Shown: positions 33,890 through 42,293, counted from the stretch's first letter. The stretch: DNA of 42,696 nucleotides from an uncultured bacterium (GCA_902766395.1 CACXDL010000045.1:1-42696); one strand, 5' to 3'. A program made the numbers and translations. The notes: a model not told the origin generated them from the letters alone.

Positions 33890-35482
33890 TTAATCAAATA
33901 ATGCATTAATTTTGTCTATAATGTCTTGAGGGTCTATTTCGTTTGTAATTTTATTTACATCCTGAGCGATTTGATAAAGTTTTGCGGCTTCTATTTTGTC
34001 ACCTGTTATTGCAATTGAACGTGCAAGGTTAAAATGTGCAAGTGCATAATTAGGGTTGTACTCAACAGCTTTTTTAAAACATTCAATGGCTTCCTGGATT
34101 TTCCCCATATCATCAAGGTAGATAACCCCTAAATTGTTATGAGCTATTGCATAAGAAGGATCATATTCAATTGCATGCTTATATTCTCTTATTGCTTCAT
34201 CCATTTCACCTTTTCCCCAATACAAAAAACCAAGGTTACAGTGAATTTTGGCATTTTTAGGGTCAAGTTCCAATGCATTACGGTATATAGTTAGTGCGTT
34301 TTCATAGTCTTCTTTGTCATAAAATGCGCTCCCAAGATTAATATATATATCAATATCTTCCGGAGTAAGCAAATACGCACTTTGATATGATGTAATTGCG
34401 GCATTCAAATCTTGTTTTGCTTCCTGAAAAACAAATCCTAATGTTTGATTTATTACGCTGGTCCATTCTTTATTCGGATTTAATGTCACAGCAGTTTGGA
34501 AGTGTGAAATTGCTTCATCCATATCACCCTTTATATAAAGGATGTTTGCTAAGTTTGAATGGAATTCCGGCATGTTTGGCATAATCTGAATCAATTTTTT
34601 GTATGTTTCAGCAGCATTATCGTAATCCCCTAAATCCTCATAAGCTCTGCAAAGATGACGATATGCAGGAATATTCAGACTGTCAAGCCAAATTGCCATT
34701 TTATATTCTGTTATGGCATCTTCAAATTTGCCAAGAGATGAATAAATATCTCCAAGTAAGCAATATAACGGAACAAAACCCGGAGCTTTGTCTACAGCTT
34801 CAATGTATGTGTCAATGGCTCCGTCAAGTCCCTTTTTTTGTATCTCCAAATACCCCTTGAATAGAATCGGAATAAATTTTGCGTAAGACAAAGATTCTTT
34901 TACTCGCTTTATTGCCTCTTTATCAAAAGGTAATGTCAAAACGGATAAAATGTATTCCTTTGCGGAATTAATCTTATTTTTAAAAGCTCTGAAAGATGAT
35001 ACCTGATAAAGACTATGCAAAAGATAATGAGCACATGAACTTGCTAATGGTTCATATTTAATTGCTAATTGTGCATTTTCCATTGCATCTGTAAAACGAG
35101 CTTTCTTTGTATAGGTTTCAGCCAGCATATAGTATGCTTTTGCGAATTTAGGATTTTTACGAATAGCAGTATTAAAATAATTTACGGCTTTATCTAAATC
35201 TCCTTTATAAAATTGAGCAGTACCTATTTTGTAATATAGCATCGGGCTGTCAATTGATTCCAGCGCAATTTGATATTCTGTTATTGCTTCATCTATATAT
35301 TGACATGACGAATAAATATCCAAATGCCATGCGACGTATAAATCCCCTAACCTCAAATGTAATTGAGCATTTGTGGGATCTTTTTGCAGGCTAATCTGAC
35401 ATAATTCAATTGCCGATTTTACATTCCCGTTTTTCAATTCTTTTTTTATTTTTTTATCAAGTGTTTTTGTTGCGTTGTTCAT
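33890..35482 (-). CDS. TPR repeat protein
   Basis: 530 residues made almost entirely of tetratricopeptide repeats, about a dozen 34-residue units. The clearest are in the C-terminal half (for example IYINLGSAFYDKEDYENALT, AKIHCNLGFLYWGKGEMDEA and AIAHNNLGVIYLDDMGKIQEA). No signal peptide or membrane helix, so it is probably a cytosolic scaffold. The start region has only weak Shine-Dalgarno-like sequence; TGA-TAAAAT about 25 bases upstream is a possible extended -10. It lies between aroA (57-base gap, same strand) and the convergent DUF805 gene. The partner is unknown. Confidence 0.88.
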   Translation of the reverse strand: MNNATKTLDKKIKKELKNGNVKSAIELCQISLQKDPTNAQLHLRLGDLYVAWHLDIYSSCQYIDEAITEYQIALESIDSPMLYYKIGTAQFYKGDLDKAVNYFNTAIRKNPKFAKAYYMLAETYTKKARFTDAMENAQLAIKYEPLASSCAHYLLHSLYQVSSFRAFKNKINSAKEYILSVLTLPFDKEAIKRVKESLSYAKFIPILFKGYLEIQKKGLDGAIDTYIEAVDKAPGFVPLYCLLGDIYSSLGKFEDAITEYKMAIWLDSLNIPAYRHLCRAYEDLGDYDNAAETYKKLIQIMPNMPEFHSNLANILYIKGDMDEAISHFQTAVTLNPNKEWTSVINQTLGFVFQEAKQDLNAAITSYQSAYLLTPEDIDIYINLGSAFYDKEDYENALTIYRNALELDPKNAKIHCNLGFLYWGKGEMDEAIREYKHAIEYDPSYAIAHNNLGVIYLDDMGKIQEAIECFKKAVEYNPNYALAHFNLARSIAITGDKIEAAKLYQIAQDVNKITNEIDPQDIIDKINALFD

Positions 35483-35539
35483 AATCTTATATCATTATTC
35501 TAATAATTTTATCATAAAAAATCAAGGAAATTTACAATT

Positions 35540-36823
35540 CTATCCGATTTTTAAACTCTCTATGAGTTTAGTAAATTCAGGAAAAGATATTTTTATCCAT
35601 TCAAAGTTTTTTATAGAAATTTCTTTTTCTGTTATTAAGCCTGCAATGTACAATGTCATTGCCAAACGATGGTCTGTGTATGAATCAGTTATGGTATCTC
35701 CTTTAAGTGTGATTTTTCCGTTGATAATCATACCGTCATTTGTTTCTTCGATTTCTGCACCAAGTTTTTTAAGCTCAGATACTGTTGTTTTAATTCTGTC
35801 AGTTTCTTTGTTGCGCAGGTCTTGTGCATCTTTTATAATAGTTTGTCCTTTTGCCTGTGTTGCCATCAGTGCAATAACCGGAATTTCGTCTATTAGTCTA
35901 GGGATTATTTCTCCTGATATTTCGCACCCTGTTAAATCAGGAGAATATTCAATTTGTATATCTCCGACTTCTTCCCCACATATAATTTTTTTGTCGAGTA
36001 TGGTGATATTGCCATTCATTTTTTTTACTACTTCTATTATCCCTGCTCTGGTTTTATTTAAACCTATATTTTTTAAAACAATTTTAGATTTTGGAATAAT
36101 AAGAGCCGCAACAATAAAAAATGCTGCAGACGAGATATCTCCGAATATCTCAATATTTAGCGGCTGTAATTCACTTTTTTCAATTGTTGTAGTGTTTTTA
36201 TTTGTCCTGATGTTTGCTCCCATTGATTTTAGCATAATTTCTGTATGATTACGGGATAAATACGGTTCTGTATATTCCGTCGTTCCTTGTGCAAAAAGTC
36301 CGGCAAGTAGTATACAAGACTTTACTTGGGCAGATGCTATAGGCGAACAATATTTTATTGCATGCAATTCTGATTTTCGGATTTCTAAAGGAGCGTGGAA
36401 GTTGTTTGATTTTATATTTGCACCCATTAGGGTAAGTGGCTCTATGATTCTTCCCATAGGTCTTTTTGATAAACTTTCATCTCCTGTAAGGATAGAATTA
36501 AAATTTTGTCCTGCCAAAATTCCTGATAATAATCTCATTGTAGTGCCGGAGTTAGAACAGTTCAGGTTTTTATTATATGGGTATAATTTCCCATCAGAAG
36601 TTACTTCAATATATGAATCTTTTTTTACAACAATATCTGCTCCCAGATTTTTGCATATTCGTAAACTCGTTTGTGGATCCTGTGCATCGGAAAAATTTTT
36701 AATTATCGATTTACCGCTTGCTAATGCTGAAAATATTACAGCTCTGTGTGAAATTGATTTGTCAGGCGGAATTTCGATGCAACCGGATAAATATTTAAAA
36801 TCTTTTCTTACTTTGTAATCCAT
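35540..36823 (-). CDS. aroA: 3-phosphoshikimate 1-carboxyvinyltransferase (EPSP synthase)
   Basis: The sixth step of the shikimate pathway: shikimate-3-phosphate plus PEP gives EPSP. 427 residues, normal length. Conserved elements: PPDKSISHRAVI near residue 20, NSGTTMRLLSGIL near 95, DESLSKRPMGRIIEPL near 115, LSRNHTEIML near 190, RNKETDRI near 335 and DHRLAMTL near 385. The PDKSISHR form is the one common in Gram-positives and cyanobacteria. The ATG follows an extended -10 (TGA-TAAAAT) by only 6 bases with no ribosome-binding site. A long antisense ORF over its 3' half is a shadow. No other aro gene is adjacent. Confidence 0.96.
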   Translation of the reverse strand: MDYKVRKDFKYLSGCIEIPPDKSISHRAVIFSALASGKSIIKNFSDAQDPQTSLRICKNLGADIVVKKDSYIEVTSDGKLYPYNKNLNCSNSGTTMRLLSGILAGQNFNSILTGDESLSKRPMGRIIEPLTLMGANIKSNNFHAPLEIRKSELHAIKYCSPIASAQVKSCILLAGLFAQGTTEYTEPYLSRNHTEIMLKSMGANIRTNKNTTTIEKSELQPLNIEIFGDISSAAFFIVAALIIPKSKIVLKNIGLNKTRAGIIEVVKKMNGNITILDKKIICGEEVGDIQIEYSPDLTGCEISGEIIPRLIDEIPVIALMATQAKGQTIIKDAQDLRNKETDRIKTTVSELKKLGAEIEETNDGMIINGKITLKGDTITDSYTDHRLAMTLYIAGLITEKEISIKNFEWIKISFPEFTKLIESLKIG

Positions 36824-36829
36824 GTTTTG

Positions 36830-36838
36830 ATTTTATCA
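36830..36838 (-). promoter_or_regulatory. Extended -10 directly before aroA
   Basis: On the minus strand, TGA-TAAAAT, then CAAAAC and the aroA ATG. The 6-base gap leaves no space for a ribosome-binding site, implying a leaderless transcript. Confidence 0.5.
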
Positions 36839-36882
36839 TAAAATCATCTCTTTACATTATTATATTTTTAATCATTTTAGAG

Positions 36883-36888
36883 TATACT
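36883..36888 (+). promoter_or_regulatory. -10 element of the Ycf46 operon
   Basis: TATACT ends 7 bases before the ATG of the TM-HhH gene; no Shine-Dalgarno is present. No clear -35. It is divergent from the aroA promoter in a 72-base gap. Confidence 0.45.
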
Positions 36889-36895
36889 TGATATT

Positions 36896-37900
36896 ATGTT
36901 TGAATTTAGTGACAAAACCAAAAATATATTAGGGTTGCTTGCAGCAGCAGTTTTGTTTGTTTCAATTAAGTATTGGGAACAAGCTTTACCTATTTGGGTA
37001 ATATTTGTAATTTTGGTCGGTTTTATATTTTTCATAAAAAATGTTTTTAAAAAGTCTTATAAAGAAAGCATAAATATAGTAGATAAGCAATTTGTCTATA
37101 ATCGTAATACCATAAGAAATAAGCATTGTGTCGTAAAATATACTCCCGGTGTTAGTGTTGTGGTTTCTGAAAATGCTGCATCTCGTCAAATGCGTGATAT
37201 TAGAACTTTTACTCTGAATTCTAAAAACGTTCAGGATGTAGACCGTTGCTGGAACGATATTTGCAAATTTTACAGTGATGTAACATATTTTGATACTTTG
37301 GTTTCTTTTTTTCAACAAGACAATGTATATTTAGATATAGTTTTAGTCCCTTTATCGGTGAAACCTGCAGAAGCTCCGAAAGTTGAGCGCAAACAACCGG
37401 AAAAAGTTGTTGTTGATTTTGATGAGGTGCAAATCGATAAAAGCAATATAATAAAGGATTTACAGGTTTCAGAAGGTGTTTTGGATCTTAATAATATAGA
37501 TTCTGAAAAAGCCGCAAAAATAGAAAGTGTATTTACAAATTACGGACTGAATGAAGATATTGCAAATGATTCCGGATATTTTGATATGGATGCGCTGGTT
37601 GCTCAAGCCAAGGCAAGGAATGCGCATAAAAAACAAGAAGAATTTGATCCAAATTTGGTCTATATAAATTATGCAACAGCAGAACAAATAGCAACTCTTC
37701 CGGGGGTAAATATTGTTGGCGCAAAAAAGGTTGTAGCATTCAGAGATAGAGTCAGATTATTTAATTCTATTGAGGATTTTATAGAGATTGCTTGTATTCC
37801 AGAACAATTTACTTCTCAGATAGCTGAAAAAATATCTCTTAAGCGCCCAAAAGAAAACGGAGATGCCGATTCTAATTTCGGAAGAATAATCGATTTATGA
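36896..37900 (+). CDS. Membrane-anchored protein with C-terminal helix-hairpin-helix (ComEA-like) domain
   Basis: 334 residues. One or two membrane helices at about 9-45, a basic segment, a polar central region with a V/K/E linker, and at about 250-315 a ComEA-type HhH domain (INYATAEQIATLPGVNIVGAKKVVAFRD ... IEDFIEIACI, here split as two short motifs). ComEA binds DNA outside the membrane during uptake, but here the long central part differs and the anchor could leave the HhH domain in the cytosol. The HhH might bind DNA or protein. It is the first gene of a five-gene operon; its TGA overlaps the radical SAM ATG by 4 bases. Confidence 0.78.
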   Translation: MFEFSDKTKNILGLLAAAVLFVSIKYWEQALPIWVIFVILVGFIFFIKNVFKKSYKESINIVDKQFVYNRNTIRNKHCVVKYTPGVSVVVSENAASRQMRDIRTFTLNSKNVQDVDRCWNDICKFYSDVTYFDTLVSFFQQDNVYLDIVLVPLSVKPAEAPKVERKQPEKVVVDFDEVQIDKSNIIKDLQVSEGVLDLNNIDSEKAAKIESVFTNYGLNEDIANDSGYFDMDALVAQAKARNAHKKQEEFDPNLVYINYATAEQIATLPGVNIVGAKKVVAFRDRVRLFNSIEDFIEIACIPEQFTSQIAEKISLKRPKENGDADSNFGRIIDL

Positions 37901-38532
37901 TAAATGTTTATAAGTATTTAAATCATACTAATGTTGAGGGTCCAGGGGTGCGTTTTTGCTTATGGGTTCAGGGTTGTAAAAAACATTGTGTGGGTTGTTA
38001 TGCTTCTGAAACCTGGAGTTTTGAAGTTAATAAATTATTCTCTCCGGAGGAAATTTTTTCTATGATTCCAAGTGATGTGGAGGGAATTACATTTTTGGGT
38101 GGCGAACCATTTGAACAGGCAAAAGATTTAACTGTTCTTGCTCAAATGTGTAAGGAAAAGAACTTATCTGTAGTATGTTTTACCGGTTATGCGCTTGAAG
38201 AAATTCAAAATGGTAATGATGTAAACAAAAAAAATCTTTTAAATAGTATAGATTTATTGATTGATGGAGCTTATGAAGAGGATAAATATGATCTATCAAG
38301 ACCCTGGGTGGGGTCTTCAAATCAAAGATATATCTTTTTAACAGACAGGTATTCCAAAGAGGATATTCTAAAATATAGAAATAAAGTAGAAATGCGAATA
38401 TCGAAAGATGGGAAATTAGAAATAAACGGTATGGGTGATTTTAAATCTATTGAACGAAAATTTTGTTTACAACTCGGGAAAAATAATGTAGAATTGTTAA
38501 AAAGCGAAAGAGAGCAAAAATATGGACAATAA
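37897..38532 (+). CDS. Radical SAM protein, NrdG-like (4Fe-4S activating enzyme type)
   Basis: A 211-residue protein of the short radical SAM activase type. The Cx3Cx2C cluster motif is in GCKKHCVGC (a variant of the NrdG GCxxxCxxC spacing), preceded by NVEGPGVRFCLWVQ as in NrdG. The GGEP (FLGGEPFEQA) SAM-binding motif follows. NrdG makes the glycyl radical on anaerobic ribonucleotide reductase (NrdD), but no nrdD is adjacent. The gene is instead embedded between HhH and Ycf46 genes, overlapping each by 4 and 11 bases, so it may act within this operon. It could still be the genomic NrdG. Oxygen-sensitive chemistry fits an anaerobe. Confidence 0.88.
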   Translation: MINVYKYLNHTNVEGPGVRFCLWVQGCKKHCVGCYASETWSFEVNKLFSPEEIFSMIPSDVEGITFLGGEPFEQAKDLTVLAQMCKEKNLSVVCFTGYALEEIQNGNDVNKKNLLNSIDLLIDGAYEEDKYDLSRPWVGSSNQRYIFLTDRYSKEDILKYRNKVEMRISKDGKLEINGMGDFKSIERKFCLQLGKNNVELLKSEREQKYGQ

Positions 38533-40144
38533 AATAATTATTCAGTTATCAAAGCTTTTTAGAGCAAGATTTCCTTATATATATATTACAACATGGGAAG
38601 AAGACAGGGCGATTAATACTATTAAGCAGCTTGCAGGTTCCGAAAAATTGATAAAAATTCCTAGGGAAGTATATATTTGGACTCAGACTAAAGGATTTAC
38701 TTTAAACGGTAAAAAAGTCGAAGGAACAAACAGTCCGGATAAAGCGATAGACTTTATTAAGGAATCTGCTAAGAATGCAGTATTTGTAATGTGTGATTTT
38801 CATGTTTATTTCGGTGTGAAAGGTCGTCAGATTGATTACAATGTTGTAAGGCATTTACGAGATATTATTCCGGAATTGAAAACGAGTAATTACAGAAAAA
38901 ATGTTGTCTTTGTTGCTTCTGAACTGCTTATTCCTGATACAATGCAGAAAGAAATTACAATATTGGATATGCCTTTGCCATCATTAGAAGAGATAAAGTC
39001 AAAATTTGATAAAATGATTATTCAAAACAACCAAATAGATACATCTGCTTTAGATGATGAAGCAAAAGAAAAGTTGTGTAAAGCAGCTATGGGACTTACA
39101 TTACAAGAGGCAGAAAATGCATTTGCCCTGGCAATGGTAAATGACGGAAAAATAACAGCGTCTGATTTAGACACTATTTTAAGTGAAAAAATGCAGGTAA
39201 TTAAGAAAACAGGAATATTGGAATTTATAAATACTGATATAAAAATTGATGATATTGGTGGTCTTGAAAACTTAAAAAATTGGCTTCAAAAAAGAAATAA
39301 CTCGTGGTCTGAATCTGCTAAAAAATATTGCCTTCCTGCTCCTAAGGGGGTATTAATAACAGGTGTTCCGGGTTGCGGTAAAAGTTTGACAGCGAAAGCA
39401 ATGAGTGCAGTTTGGCAGTTACCGTTATTAAAACTTGATTTTGGCAAAATATTTTCCGGCATCGTAGGAAGCTCTGAAGAAAATATGCGCAAAGCTATAA
39501 AAACGGCTGAGGCTGTTGCTCCTTCTATATTGTGGGTCGATGAAATAGAAAAAAGTTTAAGTGGAATAAACTCTAATGGTGATAGCGGAACTTCATCAAG
39601 AATATTTGGGACTTTTTTAACCTGGATGCAGGAAAAAACAGCTCCGGTATTCGTAATTGCTACGGCAAATAATATAAGCAGTTTGCCCGCTGAACTATTG
39701 AGAAAAGGACGTTTTGATGAAATTTTCTTTGTAGATCTTCCTACATTAAAAGAAAGAGAAGAAATATTTAAACTTCATTTAACCAAAAGATTAAAAGATG
39801 AAGATGTTTCGAGCAGAATTCAACCGACAACTGAAGTATGTGCCCAACTTGCAAGAATGACAGAAGGTTTTGTAGGGGCAGAGATAGAACAAACAGTAAT
39901 AGCATCTTTATATGAAGCCTTTTTCCAAAAACGACCGTTGGAGTTTGATGATTTGGTAAATACTATTAAAAATATTGTTCCGTTATCTGTAACTCAAAAA
40001 GAACAAATTCTGGCTTTGCGTCAATGGGCAAATGTAAGGGCTGTAGCTGCAACGAAAAAAGATGATATGGCACAATATGGCAATGAAACAAATGAAAATG
40101 CTGATATAAGCGCATCAAGAGGTGGAAGAGCTTTAGATGTCTAG
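38522..40144 (+). CDS. ycf46: Ycf46-type AAA+ ATPase
   Basis: 540 residues. The N-terminal domain starts RARFPYIYITTWEEDRAI, the typical Ycf46 entry, and continues to the GLTLQEAENAFALAM segment. The AAA+ module has Walker A GVPGCGKS, Walker B ILWVDEIEK, a GDSGTSSRIFGTFLTWMQEK stretch that I recall as characteristic of Ycf46, sensor-1 ATANN and an RKGRFDEIFFVDLP Arg-finger region. Ycf46 is widespread in cyanobacteria and some plastid genomes; in cyanobacteria it has been linked to regulation of photosynthesis/inorganic carbon use, but the molecular function is unclear. Here the host lineage appears non-photosynthetic. It overlaps the radical SAM gene by 11 bases and is 12 bases before the Ycf35-like gene. 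Confidence 0.93.
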   Translation: MDNKIIIQLSKLFRARFPYIYITTWEEDRAINTIKQLAGSEKLIKIPREVYIWTQTKGFTLNGKKVEGTNSPDKAIDFIKESAKNAVFVMCDFHVYFGVKGRQIDYNVVRHLRDIIPELKTSNYRKNVVFVASELLIPDTMQKEITILDMPLPSLEEIKSKFDKMIIQNNQIDTSALDDEAKEKLCKAAMGLTLQEAENAFALAMVNDGKITASDLDTILSEKMQVIKKTGILEFINTDIKIDDIGGLENLKNWLQKRNNSWSESAKKYCLPAPKGVLITGVPGCGKSLTAKAMSAVWQLPLLKLDFGKIFSGIVGSSEENMRKAIKTAEAVAPSILWVDEIEKSLSGINSNGDSGTSSRIFGTFLTWMQEKTAPVFVIATANNISSLPAELLRKGRFDEIFFVDLPTLKEREEIFKLHLTKRLKDEDVSSRIQPTTEVCAQLARMTEGFVGAEIEQTVIASLYEAFFQKRPLEFDDLVNTIKNIVPLSVTQKEQILALRQWANVRAVAATKKDDMAQYGNETNENADISASRGGRALDV

Positions 40145-40156
40145 GGAGAATGAACT

Positions 40157-41422
40157 ATGTCTATAACTCTAACAGCATATCCTGCAGCCTTTCTAATAAG
40201 TCCTGATAAGGCAAAATCAGAACAATTAAAAGAAATATCAGAATCTTTCGAAGATAGTACTGCCATAAAAAATATGCGTTATATCCGTGTACTAACAAAT
40301 TTGCGTCCGGTTGATTTAAAAAGATATATGGTTTATGTCGATGGTTGTAAGTGTATCTCGCCGGAAACTTATGAATTCTCAAACGGTTTGTGTGTTCGTT
40401 GGAATTTTAATCAAATGAATTGTGAAGCATTGCTTTCAGGATGTAAAAATTCAAAACAATTACAGCACTACGGGGAAGAATTTTTTAATAAACTTGATGA
40501 AATAGTTGGTGAAAATGTTCGTTTGATAAATTCCTGTGAGTATTTTTACTACAATTATGAAACAGAATATACAGATGTCGAAAATATTCAAAAAACTTTG
40601 GAAAAACAAAGAGCAAAGAATATTTATACGGAAAGTTCTTCTCAAATAAGTGCGAATGTTGATGGTAATAATGTTCGTTACTATAGAGAAGCTATGGATA
40701 CAAATTTTACACTTGAAGTAGAACAAAAAATTATAATTCAAAATATTGGATTTGATTCTTCTGTAAGTAACGGTAATTTTGCTGTTAGTCCATTAAAATC
40801 GTTTAAAATTAATACAAACATACAGGGAAAAGAATTAAGGAAATTGTTGCGCGAAGCCGGATTAGGCTATTATATCGGAAATTCTCAGACTCCTTTAAAA
40901 ACCTATAATGCAACATTAAATTGGATTTTGCAAAACGGAACTTATATCGCAGAGTTTTGCGGACCAAATATCAAGGCTATAGAAAAAGAAGCCGAAGAAA
41001 TATTTAAAAAAATGAATATTGCGGCAAAGCGTGATTTACGTTACATAAATGAGTTTTCTCAGGTAACATATTCTTATAATACAAATTATACTGATAAAGG
41101 AATTTTACTCAATACTCTTACAGAACATGGTGCATCTAATATTACAGAGTCAGAAGATAAAATATCCTGCGATTTGTTTGGAATGGGTATGGTATATACC
41201 AAAAAAGACGGTGATAGTTCGTATACGCTTGAAATAACAAGAGTCTCAAGTAAAGAAGAATGTATGGATTTAATAAATAATTTAAATAGTGAATATGGGT
41301 TAAATACTCAGGAAATGACATATAATAAAATCAAAGAGCGTCTTGCTCAAGAAAATATGCGTTTGGAAGATGAAACTATTTTAGAAGATAATTCTATTGT
41401 GCTTACAATTGATATAGGTTGA
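40157..41422 (+). CDS. Ycf35/DUF1257-like protein with an internal duplication
   Basis: 421 residues with no signal peptide. The C-terminal end (IKERLAQENMRLEDETILED followed by NSIVLTIDIG) resembles the DUF1257/Ycf35 ending. Two halves are alike: EEFFNKLDEI ... LINSCEYFYYNYETEYTD (about 110-140) matches EEIFKKMNIA ... YINEFSQVTYSYNTNYTD (about 285-315), and surrounding segments align too, giving two modules of about 190 residues. Ycf35 is normally about 130 residues, so this is enlarged. The ribosome-binding site AGGGAGAA (40143-40150) overlaps the Ycf46 stop codon, which suggests coupling. Assignment rests on C-terminal similarity and on the DUF2997 neighbour, a known pairing; the rest of the protein is not recognised. 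Confidence 0.65.
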   Translation: MSITLTAYPAAFLISPDKAKSEQLKEISESFEDSTAIKNMRYIRVLTNLRPVDLKRYMVYVDGCKCISPETYEFSNGLCVRWNFNQMNCEALLSGCKNSKQLQHYGEEFFNKLDEIVGENVRLINSCEYFYYNYETEYTDVENIQKTLEKQRAKNIYTESSSQISANVDGNNVRYYREAMDTNFTLEVEQKIIIQNIGFDSSVSNGNFAVSPLKSFKINTNIQGKELRKLLREAGLGYYIGNSQTPLKTYNATLNWILQNGTYIAEFCGPNIKAIEKEAEEIFKKMNIAAKRDLRYINEFSQVTYSYNTNYTDKGILLNTLTEHGASNITESEDKISCDLFGMGMVYTKKDGDSSYTLEITRVSSKEECMDLINNLNSEYGLNTQEMTYNKIKERLAQENMRLEDETILEDNSIVLTIDIG

Positions 41423-41429
41423 GAATATT

Positions 41430-41639
41430 ATGGGTAAGATGAAGATAAGATTGTTTCCGGACGGATCAATACAGATGGAAACAGAAGGAATAAAAGGTAA
41501 AAAATGCACTGATTATGCAAAAGTTTTGGTAAAGCTTGCGGATGCTAAAATTGAGAGTATTGAAAAGACTTCCGAATACTATGAACAGGAAACATTATAT
41601 CAGGATGAAACTCAACAAATCAGGCGCATTGACTTTTAA
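41430..41639 (+). CDS. DUF2997 small protein
   Basis: 69 residues with the DUF2997 pattern: a short KIRLFPDGSIQMETEGIKGK beta-hairpin opening, a CTDYAKVL segment with one conserved-type cysteine, and a SIEKTSEYYEQ ending. In cyanobacteria DUF2997 genes lie next to Ycf35/DUF1257. Here it follows the Ycf35-like gene by 7 bases and closes the operon. GAGAA precedes the ATG at 41430; a second in-frame ATG is at 41439. Its size and single cysteine would suit a small carrier-like or adaptor protein, but that is conjecture. Confidence 0.85.
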   Translation: MGKMKIRLFPDGSIQMETEGIKGKKCTDYAKVLVKLADAKIESIEKTSEYYEQETLYQDETQQIRRIDF

Positions 41640-41646
41640 ATAATTT

Positions 41647-42162
41647 TTACTGATCACTTTCGTGATGGTCTTTGTCTTTAAGTAATTTTGTAAAATCAGA
41701 CGGTTTAATGTCCTGTATGAAATTTTTAAATTCTTCTGCTTCCTGAGCATCTTTTGCGCTGTCTGTAGAAACAGAACCTGCAGATAAAACTTTTGCGCTA
41801 ACATATATCGGAGCAGAAACTCTTATGGCAACTGCAATAGCATCAGATGGCCTTGAATCAATTTCAATATTTTCTTTGTCTTCTCCTTCAAGGAATATTG
41901 TTGCATAATATGTTTCTTTTTCCACATCGTTAATTTCGACTTTAGCGATATTATATCCGGTTTTTTTAATAATAGAAAGAATAAGATCGTGTGTCATAGG
42001 TCTTGCGACGGAAAGATTTTCTATTTTTCTGATAATAGAGCTGGCTTCAGCAGAACCGATCCATATAGGAAGAGCACGTCTGTTTTCTTTGTCGTGTAAA
42101 ACAACAATCGGGGAACCGGTTCTTGTATCCAGGGCAATACCCATAACCTTCATTTCTATCAT
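41647..42162 (-). CDS. Bifunctional nuclease (BFN/DUF151) family protein
   Basis: 171 residues. The DUF151 core spans about 1-125: VVLHDKENRRALPIWIGSAEA, RPMTHDLI and the SRPSDAIAVAIRVSAPIYVSAKVL segment are hallmark regions. In plants and Thermotoga related proteins have nuclease activity on RNA/DNA; the bacterial role is unclear. The C-terminal 35-40 residues form a charged tail. GAGGT is 5 bases before the ATG. It converges with the DUF2997 gene with 7 bases between stops and is transcribed away from tRNA-Ser. Confidence 0.93.
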   Translation of the reverse strand: MIEMKVMGIALDTRTGSPIVVLHDKENRRALPIWIGSAEASSIIRKIENLSVARPMTHDLILSIIKKTGYNIAKVEINDVEKETYYATIFLEGEDKENIEIDSRPSDAIAVAIRVSAPIYVSAKVLSAGSVSTDSAKDAQEAEEFKNFIQDIKPSDFTKLLKDKDHHESDQ

Positions 42163-42230
42163 AATAACCTCTGTTAATTGTGTGTACTTTATATAAAGAA
42201 TTATATCTTATAAATATTTTTTTTAAAGGC

Positions 42231-42259
42231 TTTTCAAAAAAATATGTTTATGCTAGTAT
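42231..42259 (+). promoter_or_regulatory. Promoter of tRNA-Ser
   Basis: TTTTCA (42231-42236), 17-base spacer, TAGTAT (42254-42259) with TGC just before it (extended -10). The start would be near 42266, about 28 bases before the tRNA. Confidence 0.55.
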
Positions 42260-42293
42260 ATGTGTTGTAATCCTTGACGGGATACTGTCGCAT

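Noticed and set aside
35475..36248. 257-residue plus-strand ORF opposite aroA
   Set aside because: It is antisense to the well-conserved aroA coding region, is rich in Ile/Ser/Phe as expected of a shadow frame, and has no ribosome-binding site.
38522..41639. Reading the Ycf46/Ycf35 genes as evidence of photosynthesis
   Set aside because: No photosystem, phycobilisome or chlorophyll gene is in the window, and these genes are not photosynthesis components themselves.
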